Shown: positions 37,828 through 45,965 of the stretch, in pieces
Layout of the letters: every line of letters starts with the position of its first letter
Numbering within the stretch: position 1 is the stretch's first letter
Origin: Vibrio sp. RE88
GTDB taxonomy: Bacteria > Pseudomonadota > Gammaproteobacteria > Enterobacterales > Vibrionaceae
Reading direction: 5' to 3'
DNA length: 64,000 nt
Assembly (NCBI RefSeq): GCF_013113835.1
Contig: NZ_VTYQ01000003.1
Location: 248,001-312,000 of the forward strand
Notes under the pieces: model-generated
What the model saw: the letters and a program-made list of their open reading frames with translations, nothing else
The model's database searches: none
Told to the model about the DNA's origin: nothing
Program-made: the position numbers and the translations under genes

Positions 37828-39731
37828 AACCGACGCCTGAATTACCCTTCCTATTAGCCGGCCCGATATTAAGAAAATCCACCGCAGAAGAGCTTGTCTT
37901 CTGGCTGGTCACCAGTCGCCCTCTTGAAGGCCAATTTGTCCTTCATCATGAACCGGATCATGGGGTGGTATTTCAGGAAAACCTCAGTCACTGCCATCAA
38001 ATTCAAGTCGGTACTCACTGTTTTGTCACCTTGGCGCATTTCAAACATCATTTTCCAACCGATGTCGCGCTCAGTTACGAATTTGAGACTCAGCTAGGCC
38101 CGCTTAGTGAGCTAAATCCGCATTTACTGTACAAGGATGAAGAAAAACTCACGTTTAAGATTTCAACCAAAGCGGATTATGTCCTGCACGGTTCTTGTCG
38201 CAATCCACACCACCCAAGCAAAGATGCGTTAGTCAGCATCGACACTAAACTAGCCGCTCAATCACTGGACGAGCGACCAGACATGTTGGTCATGAGTGGC
38301 GACCAGATATATGCCGATCATGTTGCGGGGCCTATGTTGGATGTCATTCTTCAAACCATCGACATGCTTGGCTTACCTTCTGAATCGTTCAGTGACGCGC
38401 CGATTGATTCCGCTGAAGCTTTGTACGCGCATCCAGACTGCTTTTACGGACGGGATAAAATACTGCCCCACTATGTGGATGATGGTTCCTTACTAACCAA
38501 ACTTTTCCCTAAACGGCATGTGCCGATCTTCAGCTCGCGTGAGAATGAAAACCATCTGATCACCTTCGCTGAGTTTTTCGCCATGTACATTTTGGTGTGG
38601 TCACCAACACTTTGGCCGTGCCTCAACCTGACACGTTTGCTCGACAAAGCATTCACTCACAATGGCAAAACACTATCGCCTAAATGGCAGCAGCAATGGC
38701 GTGAAGAAAAGCACATACTGGAAGATTTCATTCAGGGCTTACCTCAGGTCCATAGGCTGTTTGCTCACGTGCCGACTTATATGATTTTTGATGATCATGA
38801 TGTCACAGATGACTGGAATCTGACGGTGGGATGGGAAAAAGCGGCGTACAGCAACCCGTTCTCTAACCGGATTATTGGTAACGGGTTAATCGCTTACTGG
38901 TTATGCCAAGGCTGGGGGAATGAGCCAGATAACTTCAATGATGAGTTTTTGTCTGTCGCTCTCAAGTATTTAAAAAGCCCCACAGAACAACACCAAGATA
39001 ATTTCATTCGTTATCTATACAGTTTCGAAAGGTGGCACTTTACTATCCACACCTCCCCTAAGGTAGTGGTGTTGGATACCCGAACTCGAAGATGGCGATC
39101 CGAATCTCGAATGAACAAACCATCTGGCCTGATGGACTGGGAAGCTCTGATTGAGTTTCAACAAGAGCTGATGCATCAGGACAAGGTGATCGTTGTGTCT
39201 GCCGCGCCTATGTTCGGTGTGAAATTTATTGAAGCACTGCAAAAAGGCATGACGACCCTTGGTCAGCCACTGGTAATAGACGCAGAGAACTGGATGGCCC
39301 ATCCAGGGAGCGCTAATACGCTACTGAGTATTTTCACCCACACCAAAACACCAACCAACTTTGTTATCTTGTCCGGCGACGTGCACTACTCTTTCGCTTA
39401 CGACATTAAGCTGCGCTTTCGACGCTCCAGTCCTAATATTTACCAAATCACTTCCAGTGGATTTAAAAACCAGTTCCCAGAACCACTATTGGCGGTGTGT
39501 GATCATATGGACAGGCTACTCTACTCACCTCGTTCGCTACTGAACTTTCTGACCAAGCGAAAGAGATTAAAAATCAAAAAGCGCGACCCTAATACCGAGG
39601 GCGTTCGTCGTTTGGTCAACACCAGCGCCATTGGCGAGCTGAAACTTGACGACCACGGCAAGCCGCTACGCATTTCGATATTGACGGGGGACGGCAAGGA
39701 AATTGATTTCCCACCGATAAAAGAAAAGTAA
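37824..39731 (+). CDS. PhoD-like metallophosphatase family protein
   Basis: A 635-residue protein with calcineurin-like/PhoD metal motifs: GSCRNPHHPSK near 126, MLVMSGDQIYADH near 155, YMIFDDHDVTDDWN near 320 and ILSGDVHYSFAYD near 515. There is no obvious signal peptide or Tat motif, so unlike secreted PhoD it seems cytoplasmic. This type is widespread in proteobacteria as uncharacterised alkaline phosphatase D family proteins; the substrate, a phosphodiester or phosphomonoester, is unknown. It is coupled to the acidic protein upstream by a 4-bp overlap. Confidence 0.85.
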   Translation: MKPTPELPFLLAGPILRKSTAEELVFWLVTSRPLEGQFVLHHEPDHGVVFQENLSHCHQIQVGTHCFVTLAHFKHHFPTDVALSYEFETQLGPLSELNPHLLYKDEEKLTFKISTKADYVLHGSCRNPHHPSKDALVSIDTKLAAQSLDERPDMLVMSGDQIYADHVAGPMLDVILQTIDMLGLPSESFSDAPIDSAEALYAHPDCFYGRDKILPHYVDDGSLLTKLFPKRHVPIFSSRENENHLITFAEFFAMYILVWSPTLWPCLNLTRLLDKAFTHNGKTLSPKWQQQWREEKHILEDFIQGLPQVHRLFAHVPTYMIFDDHDVTDDWNLTVGWEKAAYSNPFSNRIIGNGLIAYWLCQGWGNEPDNFNDEFLSVALKYLKSPTEQHQDNFIRYLYSFERWHFTIHTSPKVVVLDTRTRRWRSESRMNKPSGLMDWEALIEFQQELMHQDKVIVVSAAPMFGVKFIEALQKGMTTLGQPLVIDAENWMAHPGSANTLLSIFTHTKTPTNFVILSGDVHYSFAYDIKLRFRRSSPNIYQITSSGFKNQFPEPLLAVCDHMDRLLYSPRSLLNFLTKRKRLKIKKRDPNTEGVRRLVNTSAIGELKLDDHGKPLRISILTGDGKEIDFPPIKEK

Positions 39732-39809
39732 TCTTTTTGTAAAGACACTTGTGCTCGCCTCATATAATCACTATCTATAGAAATAGGAACAAATTTTGAG
39801 GCGCATCAC

Positions 39810-40268
39810 ATGTTGAATTCAATCACGACCCTATTTAAACAACTCATCGATGGTCAGGATCTGGGAAACCACGCAGGTACCGATCCAAATCTCGCCATCG
39901 CTTGTTTACTGTGCGAAGTCGCGGGGGCGGATCATCAAATCAATCAGACAGAGACCGAAGCCAAACTTCAACTGCTGACAAGATTGCTGGATCTAAGCAA
40001 CGAAGAAGCCATAGCGCTACTCGACCGTGCAGAAGTAAAAAGTAAAGAATCTGCCTCCCTTTATGAGTTTACATCTCAGTTAAGAGAACTCAGTCAGGAA
40101 ACCCGCTTCGACTTGATCAAAGCAATGTGGGAAGTTGCCCATGCCGACGGCGAGATTGACCCACTGGAAGATGCCGTCATTCGCAAAACCGCAGAACTAT
40201 TGTATGTCGATCATAGTGAATTTATTCGCGCCAAATTGCAGATAGTTGAAGGGCAAGACGGGCAATAA
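39810..40268 (+). CDS. TerB-family protein
   Basis: A 152-residue all-helical TerB-like protein. The paired metal-binding-like motifs are CEVAGADHQINQTE (near 30) and WEVAHADGEIDPLED (near 105), the A-D-G-x-I-D/E signature seen twice in TerB domains. Members occur in tellurite and general stress modules, but no ter operon is nearby. It lies 78 bp after the phosphatase gene on the same strand and may be co-transcribed. No membrane segment is present. Confidence 0.85.
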   Translation: MLNSITTLFKQLIDGQDLGNHAGTDPNLAIACLLCEVAGADHQINQTETEAKLQLLTRLLDLSNEEAIALLDRAEVKSKESASLYEFTSQLRELSQETRFDLIKAMWEVAHADGEIDPLEDAVIRKTAELLYVDHSEFIRAKLQIVEGQDGQ

Positions 40269-40417
40269 TCATGCGTCATTAATTGAGCCATTGTATCGGT
40301 TAGCACGCCTCAAAAGGGAATCTGCGATCTTTAAGCAAAAAGTTTACTTTTTATGTATTCAGTTACCTAACATACTGTTACCGTACGGAAAATACTAACA
40401 ATACATGGTGAAAGTAA

Positions 40418-41527
40418 ATGAACAAAGCGTCTCTCAAAGTAGCGATCATAGGGGCTGGACTTAACGGTCTGGCGCTGGCGTTATCGCTTCGCTCATTCGG
40501 CATCGAAGCAACGATCTATGAAAAGTCAGATAAACCTCGGATCGACGGCACAGGTATCATTATGTGGCCCGAGGGAATGCAGGTCCTCGCGGCATTAACG
40601 GATGCGGCCAAGATCAAAACGCTAGGCAACACTGTCGATATTATCACCACAGCGACCTTTAACTCCGATATCCTGAACCAGCTTTCAATGCGTCAGGCAG
40701 GGAGCAAAGTGAACGCCGATGTCGGCCTGTTCCATCGCCGCGATCTCTACCAATTGCTGCTTGATACCTACGGTGAAGATAACATTCGCACTGGCCAACA
40801 TTGTACGGTCGAAAACGATACCATTATGATCAATGGTGAGCCGTTGATTGCAGATGTAATTGTGGGTGTAGATGGTGTCTTCTCTCAGGTGAGAAAGTTT
40901 GTTGCGCCAGAAGTTAACCTACGTCAACCAGGCGTTTACTGCTGTCGAGGCATGGTTGATTACCATAACCCTGCAATTAGCGACGACGAGTGTTATGTGT
41001 TTGCGGGTATGCAGTCACGCATCGTGACCTACACCTATGATCGTGAAACGCATGGCAAGTACTGGTTCGCCGCTTGTAAAGTTGAGCCGGGTGAAACACT
41101 CGACAAAGCCAAGATTCTCGATAAATTCAGCCACTACTCTCCATACCTACTGGAAATGATCGAGCAGACCCCAGAAGAACAGATCCTGCCCTCTCCTTTG
41201 GTCGACGTTGCCCCCTTTGAGCAATGGTCTCGTGATAATACGGTACTGCTGGGTGATGCCTGCTGCGCGGTACTGCCAACCATGGGAATTGGTTTTAGCC
41301 TTGGCATTGAGAATGCGTTTATCCTCGCGCAAAGCTTGGCTTCCAACTTCTACGATATTCCTGCGGCATTCGAACGTTATCAACTGCGAGCGCAGCAACG
41401 CTCTCACGAATTGCAAAACATCACACATCGTCTGAGTGAGTTAACGTATACCGAGGCGTTCAACCCCGTAGAAGTGGCAGAACTCTATCAGCAGTTCACT
41501 ATCGTTAATAGCCGCTCTCCGTTCTAA
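40418..41527 (+). CDS. FAD-dependent monooxygenase, group A type
   Basis: A 369-residue flavoprotein. The dinucleotide motif GAGLNGLALALSL is at residues 12-24, the DG motif ADVIVGVDGVFSQVRK near 145, and the GD motif LLGDACCAVLPTMGIGFSLG near 275; together these define para-hydroxybenzoate hydroxylase-like monooxygenases. It uses NAD(P)H and oxygen to hydroxylate an unknown, probably aromatic or polycyclic, substrate. It is monocistronic with its own terminator. The 149-bp upstream gap shows no clear operator. Confidence 0.85.
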   Translation: MNKASLKVAIIGAGLNGLALALSLRSFGIEATIYEKSDKPRIDGTGIIMWPEGMQVLAALTDAAKIKTLGNTVDIITTATFNSDILNQLSMRQAGSKVNADVGLFHRRDLYQLLLDTYGEDNIRTGQHCTVENDTIMINGEPLIADVIVGVDGVFSQVRKFVAPEVNLRQPGVYCCRGMVDYHNPAISDDECYVFAGMQSRIVTYTYDRETHGKYWFAACKVEPGETLDKAKILDKFSHYSPYLLEMIEQTPEEQILPSPLVDVAPFEQWSRDNTVLLGDACCAVLPTMGIGFSLGIENAFILAQSLASNFYDIPAAFERYQLRAQQRSHELQNITHRLSELTYTEAFNPVEVAELYQQFTIVNSRSPF

Positions 41528-41544
41528 TTCAGGCTATGAAAAGA

Positions 41545-41577
41545 AAAGGCTACGCTTTGTGATAAAGCGTAGCCTTT
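41545..41577. terminator. Bidirectional terminator after the FAD monooxygenase
   Basis: A perfect 14-bp stem (41545-41558 with 41564-41577) with a GTGAT loop. T tracts are short on the plus strand and interrupted on the minus strand, but the stem is strong. It lies between converging genes. Confidence 0.8.
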
Positions 41578-41633
41578 GATTTAATGAGCCAAATCCGAAT
41601 CGAATAAGCCTTACTACTCATTCTCTCGGAATA

Positions 41634-42299
41634 TTACAGTTCCAGCTTAAAACCGAGCTTAGTCACAGACACTCCTGCTAACCCCAGTCTCACTGCGTCC
41701 AGTTGCTCCGCAATGGTCTGTGCATCCTGTTCGCTTTTTGCCAGTACCGCAATTGAGTAAAGAGGCCGGACGAACTCACTACCCGCCACCCCCTCGTTCT
41801 TCAAATATGCCGACGTCACCTTGCCTTGGTTAGTCCAATCGACCACTTTCTGTAAATCTGACGCCAACACTTTATCGACGAGCAACACGTCAGATGGTTC
41901 TTTCCATTCCAACTCTACTGAGTAATTTTCGAAAGCAGGGACACTGTCGAGCCATTTACTGCCCAGATCGCGAATCTCTTCTATCTCAACTAACTCTTGT
42001 CGGTAGAAAGGCAAATTGCCAACGCGATCTCGAACCTGTTGCTCACTATCAGCCTCCATCACAAAGCGAATGATCGGAAAGTCTTGCCCTCCAACCTGAC
42101 TGGAAGACACGAACATATCTTTGATGTATCCGGCATCAATCAAGTTCGCAAACGCTTTTTTTTGTGAAGGCATATTATCGAAAATTGCCTGTGAGTCTTC
42201 GGTTTTCCAAGCAATTGAGACTCCATAGGAAGCGGCATTAACCTGTATTGGCACGCTCACTAATGCTGCCATCAGAAAGGCTCTAAAATTGAATTCCAT
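41634..42299 (-). CDS. Secreted protein with two dimeric alpha-beta-barrel-like repeats
   Basis: ATG 42299 follows GAGGA at 6-nt spacing and gives 221 residues with signal peptide MEFNFRAFLMAALVSVPIQVNA. The mature protein appears duplicated: ASYGVSIAWKTEDS...LIDAGYIKD...EADSEQQVRDRVGNLPF in the first half matches YSVELEWKEPSD...WTNQGKVTSAYL...AKSEQDAQTIAEQLDAV in the second. The pattern (strand, helix, PI/PLY strand, SEQ helix) resembles muconolactone isomerase/YCII-type units. A periplasmic location is unusual for that fold. No catalytic function can be assigned. Confidence 0.7.
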   Translation of the reverse strand: MEFNFRAFLMAALVSVPIQVNAASYGVSIAWKTEDSQAIFDNMPSQKKAFANLIDAGYIKDMFVSSSQVGGQDFPIIRFVMEADSEQQVRDRVGNLPFYRQELVEIEEIRDLGSKWLDSVPAFENYSVELEWKEPSDVLLVDKVLASDLQKVVDWTNQGKVTSAYLKNEGVAGSEFVRPLYSIAVLAKSEQDAQTIAEQLDAVRLGLAGVSVTKLGFKLEL

Positions 42300-42478
42300 T
42301 TTTTTCCTCATTGAATTGTTGTTCTGGTCAGCGAACAGTCGAGATACTAACAAGGAGTTATAGCGAGGTAAGGAAGGCACGACATTTTTAATATGAATTA
42401 AAAATTAATTTATAATGATCAAAGAGATATTGCGGTTTTTAGCTCTCTTTATATTACTTTTTAGGCTTCTAAAATCCA

Positions 42479-42504
42479 AAAAAGGGAGCCTAAGCTCCCT
42501 TTTT
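42479..42504. terminator. Terminator of the DEDDh exonuclease gene
   Basis: An 11-bp stem, arms 42479-42489 and 42494-42504, with a CTAA tetraloop and A/T runs both sides. It lies 15 nt after the stop of the minus-strand exonuclease gene. Confidence 0.88.
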
Positions 42505-42518
42505 ACATCTCTCTTTCA

Positions 42519-43049
42519 TCACAGCATCGTCAATGCTAATTTGGCGAGGTTATACGCGTCAACGTACCCGGAATGCTGCCGCCCTTCCCACTCAATATTT
42601 TGCGCTTCCTGAGCAGCTTTGTGACCAATGCGTTTATCTTTGAGGCGGTGTTGAACGCGATACAAAGTGGCTAAGTTGATGAATTCTTTAAACGGCATTT
42701 CAATGCCTTTGTCTTGGCACTCTTGCGCCAAAATACGATCATCACGACCCCACGATGCGTAGATCTTATTCGCGCCGCCAAAGTTTTTGATCATCGACTT
42801 CAATACTTCTTCAAGCGGGCGGCCCTGCTTTTCAATTTTACGTGGCGTAATTCCGGTGAGCTGCGAACAAAACAGGGAGACTTCATCCTGTTCGGGTTTG
42901 ACATAGTACTGAGCACGCTTAACGATCTCGCCTTTCACAAGATCGATTTCTGCCAGCCCGACTTCGATGATTTCACCCGTAGTACCGACACCGTTTTCAT
43001 TCCAACAGCACATTTCCAGATCGAAACAAACTATACGGTTATGGTTCAT
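42519..43049 (-). CDS. DEDDh-family 3'-5' exonuclease
   Basis: A 176-residue stand-alone exonuclease domain. Asp10 and Glu12 in CFDLEMCCW form ExoI; YASWGRDDR near 98 supplies the next acid; HSGYVDAYNLAKLA near the C-terminus is ExoIII with its His and Asp. It resembles KapD/ERI-1-like exonucleases acting on RNA or DNA 3' ends. It is monocistronic with its own terminator. The native substrate is unknown. Confidence 0.85.
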   Translation of the reverse strand: MNHNRIVCFDLEMCCWNENGVGTTGEIIEVGLAEIDLVKGEIVKRAQYYVKPEQDEVSLFCSQLTGITPRKIEKQGRPLEEVLKSMIKNFGGANKIYASWGRDDRILAQECQDKGIEMPFKEFINLATLYRVQHRLKDKRIGHKAAQEAQNIEWEGRQHSGYVDAYNLAKLALTML

Positions 43050-43358
43050 TGCTCGCCTATGTTTAGTATTCTGATAAAGCGCCGAATTCTACCTCAGTTG
43101 AGGTCAAAACTCGAATGCCACCGAATTGATTGAGCAGATCTTCTGCAATCTTCTGTCGAACTGCCCAGTCATTTTGGTCAACTTACCTATAGTGTGACTA
43201 AAAATGACTAAAAACAAATCAATCAGGCCTGTTACCGCCTCTTTTCTGAAGGCCTGTAGACTTGAATGTGATAATATTTGCCCCAATTTAACCCAATAAT
43301 TACGACAATAGCAGTCAAAGTGTGACTCCTATTTCTTCCATCAATTAAGAGAAATGTC
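43050..43358. other. 309-bp divergent gap between exonuclease and DUF2760 operon
   Basis: Two minor structures are visible: a tandem 10-bp repeat TGACTAAAAA at 43195-43214, and an inverted repeat CAGGCCT/AGGCCTG (43224-43230 and 43250-43256). No clear gene or RNA was seen. The promoter of the chaperone operon must lie here. Confidence 0.4.
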
Positions 43359-43991
43359 ATGACGTTCGATTTACAAATGATCCCTCAAACGTTCGATATG
43401 CTGCACGCTGGCCTGACGGCTTCAAGCGTCCTTTTACTTCTGATTGCGGTTTCGCGCAAATCTAAAGTCGTCGAAAAAGTGGTTGAGAAACCAGTTGAGA
43501 AAATCGTCGAAGTTGAAAAGCCTGTCGAAAAGATCGTTGAAGTAGAAAAAGTGGTCGAAGTTGAAAAAGTGATTGAGAAAGTCGTGGAAGTGGAATCAAA
43601 ACTTGCTACAGCTTCTACTGACTCTGCCATGCAACTACTATCTATTATGCAGCAAGAAGCTCGCCTGATTGACTTCCTGAAAGAAGACCTAACATCGTTC
43701 TCAGACGAAGATGTCGGCGCTGCGGCGCGTGTTATTCACACTGGCGGCCAGAAAGTACTGAACGACTACGTGACGCTTGAACACATCCGTAATGAAGATG
43801 AAGAAACGCGCGTTACTATTGAAGAAGGCTTTAACCCACAAGAGGTTCGCTTAACGGGTAACGTGACAGGCAGTGCGCCATTCAGCGGCACTCTGGTTCA
43901 TAAAGGCTGGAAAGCGCGCGAAATGAACCTTCCAAAACTGGCTGAAAACTACGATGCTTCTGTTATTGCTCCTGCTGAGGTTGAGCTGTAA
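43359..43991 (+). CDS. DUF2760 protein with membrane anchor and VEK-repeat stalk
   Basis: A 210-residue protein in three parts: an N-terminal hydrophobic segment (LHAGLTASSVLLLLIAVS, residues 16-33); a low-complexity stalk of VEK/VEV/PVEK repeats (residues about 36-80); and a DUF2760 domain (LLSIMQQEARLIDFLKEDL, VRLTGNVTGSAPFSGTL, SVIAPAEVEL). DUF2760 proteins commonly sit beside Hsp70-like genes, as here. The stop overlaps the next start by one base. A membrane-tethered cochaperone or scaffold for the Hsp70 pair is a reasonable inference, but the biochemical role is unknown. Confidence 0.85.
   Translation: MTFDLQMIPQTFDMLHAGLTASSVLLLLIAVSRKSKVVEKVVEKPVEKIVEVEKPVEKIVEVEKVVEVEKVIEKVVEVESKLATASTDSAMQLLSIMQQEARLIDFLKEDLTSFSDEDVGAAARVIHTGGQKVLNDYVTLEHIRNEDEETRVTIEEGFNPQEVRLTGNVTGSAPFSGTLVHKGWKAREMNLPKLAENYDASVIAPAEVEL
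43468..43600 (+). repeat. Degenerate tandem repeat coding the VEK stalk
   Basis: Codons for VEKxVE units (GTTGAGAAA, GTCGAAAAG, GAAGTTGAAAAA and similar) recur about ten times. The repeat is imperfect at DNA level, with synonymous changes, so it has been kept by selection on the protein. It also opens a spurious long Ser/Thr-rich frame on the opposite strand. Confidence 0.75.
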
Positions 43992-45910
43992 TGGAAAACC
44001 TGAACACCATTCAGGCTGAAACGCCAAAGTTTAGCGTGGGTATCGACTTAGGTACTACTCACTGCGTACTGTCTTATGTGGATACATCGAGCGAAGACGC
44101 GCGTGTTGAAGTCATGTCGATTTCTCAGCTGACCGCACCGGGCACCGTAGAAACTCGCAACCAGCTAGGCTCGTTCCTGTATCAACCACACGAGCACGAG
44201 ATGAACCCTTCAGCTCGTGTATTGCCTTGGTCCTCTGAGCCTAAGGCGCTTGTGGGGGCAATCGCTCGTAACCTTGGTTCAAAAACGCCGATTCGCCTTG
44301 TAGCAAGTGCAAAATCTTGGCTTTGTCACGCTGATGTCAACCAACGTGATGCGTTCCTTCCAGCTGGCAGTCCAGAAGAAGTAGAGAAAGTATCTCCGCT
44401 TCGCGCAACGGAGCTGTACCTCGAGCATCTCAAAGATGCATGGAACCACACTCATCCTAGCGACCCGCTTTCAGAGCAAGATGTGACGATTACCGTACCG
44501 GCATCTTTTGATCCTGCGGCTCGTGATTTAACGGCTGAAGCTGCACGCAATGTTGGCTTAACTCACCTGACACTGTTAGAAGAACCTCAGGCGGCTCTAT
44601 ACAACTGGATCGACAACAGCAATGACAAATGGCGTGATGAAGTCGAAGTTGGCGACATCGTGCTGGTTGTCGATATCGGTGGTGGTACCACTGACCTTTC
44701 TCTGGTTGAAGTCACCGAAGACGAAGGCAACTTGACGCTAAACCGTATCGCGGTAGGTGAACACATCCTACTCGGCGGTGACAACATGGACCTTGCCCTT
44801 GCGTACCGCTTGAAGATGAAGCTAGCGCAAGATGGTAAAGAGCTACAACCATGGCAAGTTCAAGCGATGACGCACGCCTGTCGTGACGCTAAAGAAGCAC
44901 TATTGAACGACAGCGAGCTTCAGTCAGTGCCTATCGTAGTACCAAGTCGCGGCTCTAAACTGCTTGGCGCAACCTTGAAGACGGAACTGACGCAAGAAGA
45001 AGTTCAGCAAACACTAGTGGACGGTTTCTTCCCGAAAGTTGCCGTTACTGAGCATCCAGTTCAGCGTAATCGCGGCGCCCTGACTCAAATGGGTCTTCCG
45101 TATGCACAAGATGCAGGGATTACACGACACATCGCGGCTTTCCTTTCAAAGCAGGCTAATGCTCAAGGTGGAGAAAGCGCTTCAACCGAGTTCAATCCAT
45201 TTGCTGGAATGCCAGGTATGGGAGGCGCTGAAGCACCTTCAGCCGACTTTATCAAACCAACGGCCATTTTGTTCAACGGTGGCGTTTTAAAATCAGACCT
45301 GCTGGCGAATCGCCTTGAAGAAACCATCAATGAGTGGTTGATAGACGCTGATGCTGAAATGGCTCAACGTCTGACGGGTGTAGACTTGGATCTGGCGGTT
45401 GCAAGTGGCGCTTCTTACTATGGCTCCGTGCGTCGCGGCCAAGGTGTGCGAATTCGTGGCGGTATTGCATCGAGCTACTATGTTGGCATCGAGAGTGCGA
45501 TGCCAGCTATTCCGGGCATGGCCCCACCAATGGAAGCTCTATGTGTAGCACCATTTGGTATGGAAGAAGGCTCTGCGGTTGAAGTACCAAGTCAGGAATT
45601 TGGTCTCATCATCGGCCAGCCTGTGAACTTCCAGTTCTTTGGCTCGACGGTTCGCCGTGAAGACGAAGCAGGTACACACCTTGATCACTGGGGCCCTGAT
45701 GAGTTGGAAGAGCTACCAGAGATTCAAGTTACTCTACCTGTCTCTGAAGGTCGTCGTGAAGGTGAAGTGGTGCCAGTTACCCTAGCTTCTCGCGTGACAG
45801 AGCTTGGTACGCTTTACTTAGAAGCCATTGCCGCAGATAACGGTCAAAAATGGCATGTTGAGTTTGATGTACGCGAAGACGCGAAAAGCGACTCAAACGA
45901 AGAAGAATAA
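43991..45910 (+). CDS. Hsp70-family protein (first of a pair)
   Basis: A 639-residue actin-fold ATPase. Phosphate-1 motif GIDLGTTHCVLSY is at residues 17-29, the connecting segment VTITVPASFDPAARDLT near 165, and phosphate-2 VVDIGGGTTDLSL near 226. The nucleotide domain carries an insertion with a GMPGMGGAEAP loop near 400. The C-terminal part (GLIIGQPVNFQFFGS...) is shorter than the DnaK peptide-binding domain and lacks a clear lid helix. It is not DnaK, HscA or HscC. Start overlaps the DUF2760 stop by one base. Chaperone or regulatory ATPase; client unknown. Confidence 0.88.
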   Translation: MENLNTIQAETPKFSVGIDLGTTHCVLSYVDTSSEDARVEVMSISQLTAPGTVETRNQLGSFLYQPHEHEMNPSARVLPWSSEPKALVGAIARNLGSKTPIRLVASAKSWLCHADVNQRDAFLPAGSPEEVEKVSPLRATELYLEHLKDAWNHTHPSDPLSEQDVTITVPASFDPAARDLTAEAARNVGLTHLTLLEEPQAALYNWIDNSNDKWRDEVEVGDIVLVVDIGGGTTDLSLVEVTEDEGNLTLNRIAVGEHILLGGDNMDLALAYRLKMKLAQDGKELQPWQVQAMTHACRDAKEALLNDSELQSVPIVVPSRGSKLLGATLKTELTQEEVQQTLVDGFFPKVAVTEHPVQRNRGALTQMGLPYAQDAGITRHIAAFLSKQANAQGGESASTEFNPFAGMPGMGGAEAPSADFIKPTAILFNGGVLKSDLLANRLEETINEWLIDADAEMAQRLTGVDLDLAVASGASYYGSVRRGQGVRIRGGIASSYYVGIESAMPAIPGMAPPMEALCVAPFGMEEGSAVEVPSQEFGLIIGQPVNFQFFGSTVRREDEAGTHLDHWGPDELEELPEIQVTLPVSEGRREGEVVPVTLASRVTELGTLYLEAIAADNGQKWHVEFDVREDAKSDSNEEE

Positions 45911-45920
45911 ATAAAAATCA

Positions 45921-45947
45921 AACGGCATCCAATCGGGTGCCGTTTTT
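45921..45947 (+). terminator. Terminator-like hairpin between the two Hsp70 genes
   Basis: AACGGCATCC (45921-45930) and GGGTGCCGTT (45935-45944) pair over 10 bp with one G-T wobble and an AATC loop, followed by five T. It should reduce transcription of the second Hsp70 gene relative to the first two genes, unless that gene has its own promoter. Confidence 0.8.
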
Positions 45948-45965
45948 AAATACACGAAGGTTTGT

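Noticed and set aside
43385-43630. Ser/Thr/Phe-rich frame opposite the VEK repeats
   Set aside because: It is the mirror of a repetitive coding tract, with no start signal.
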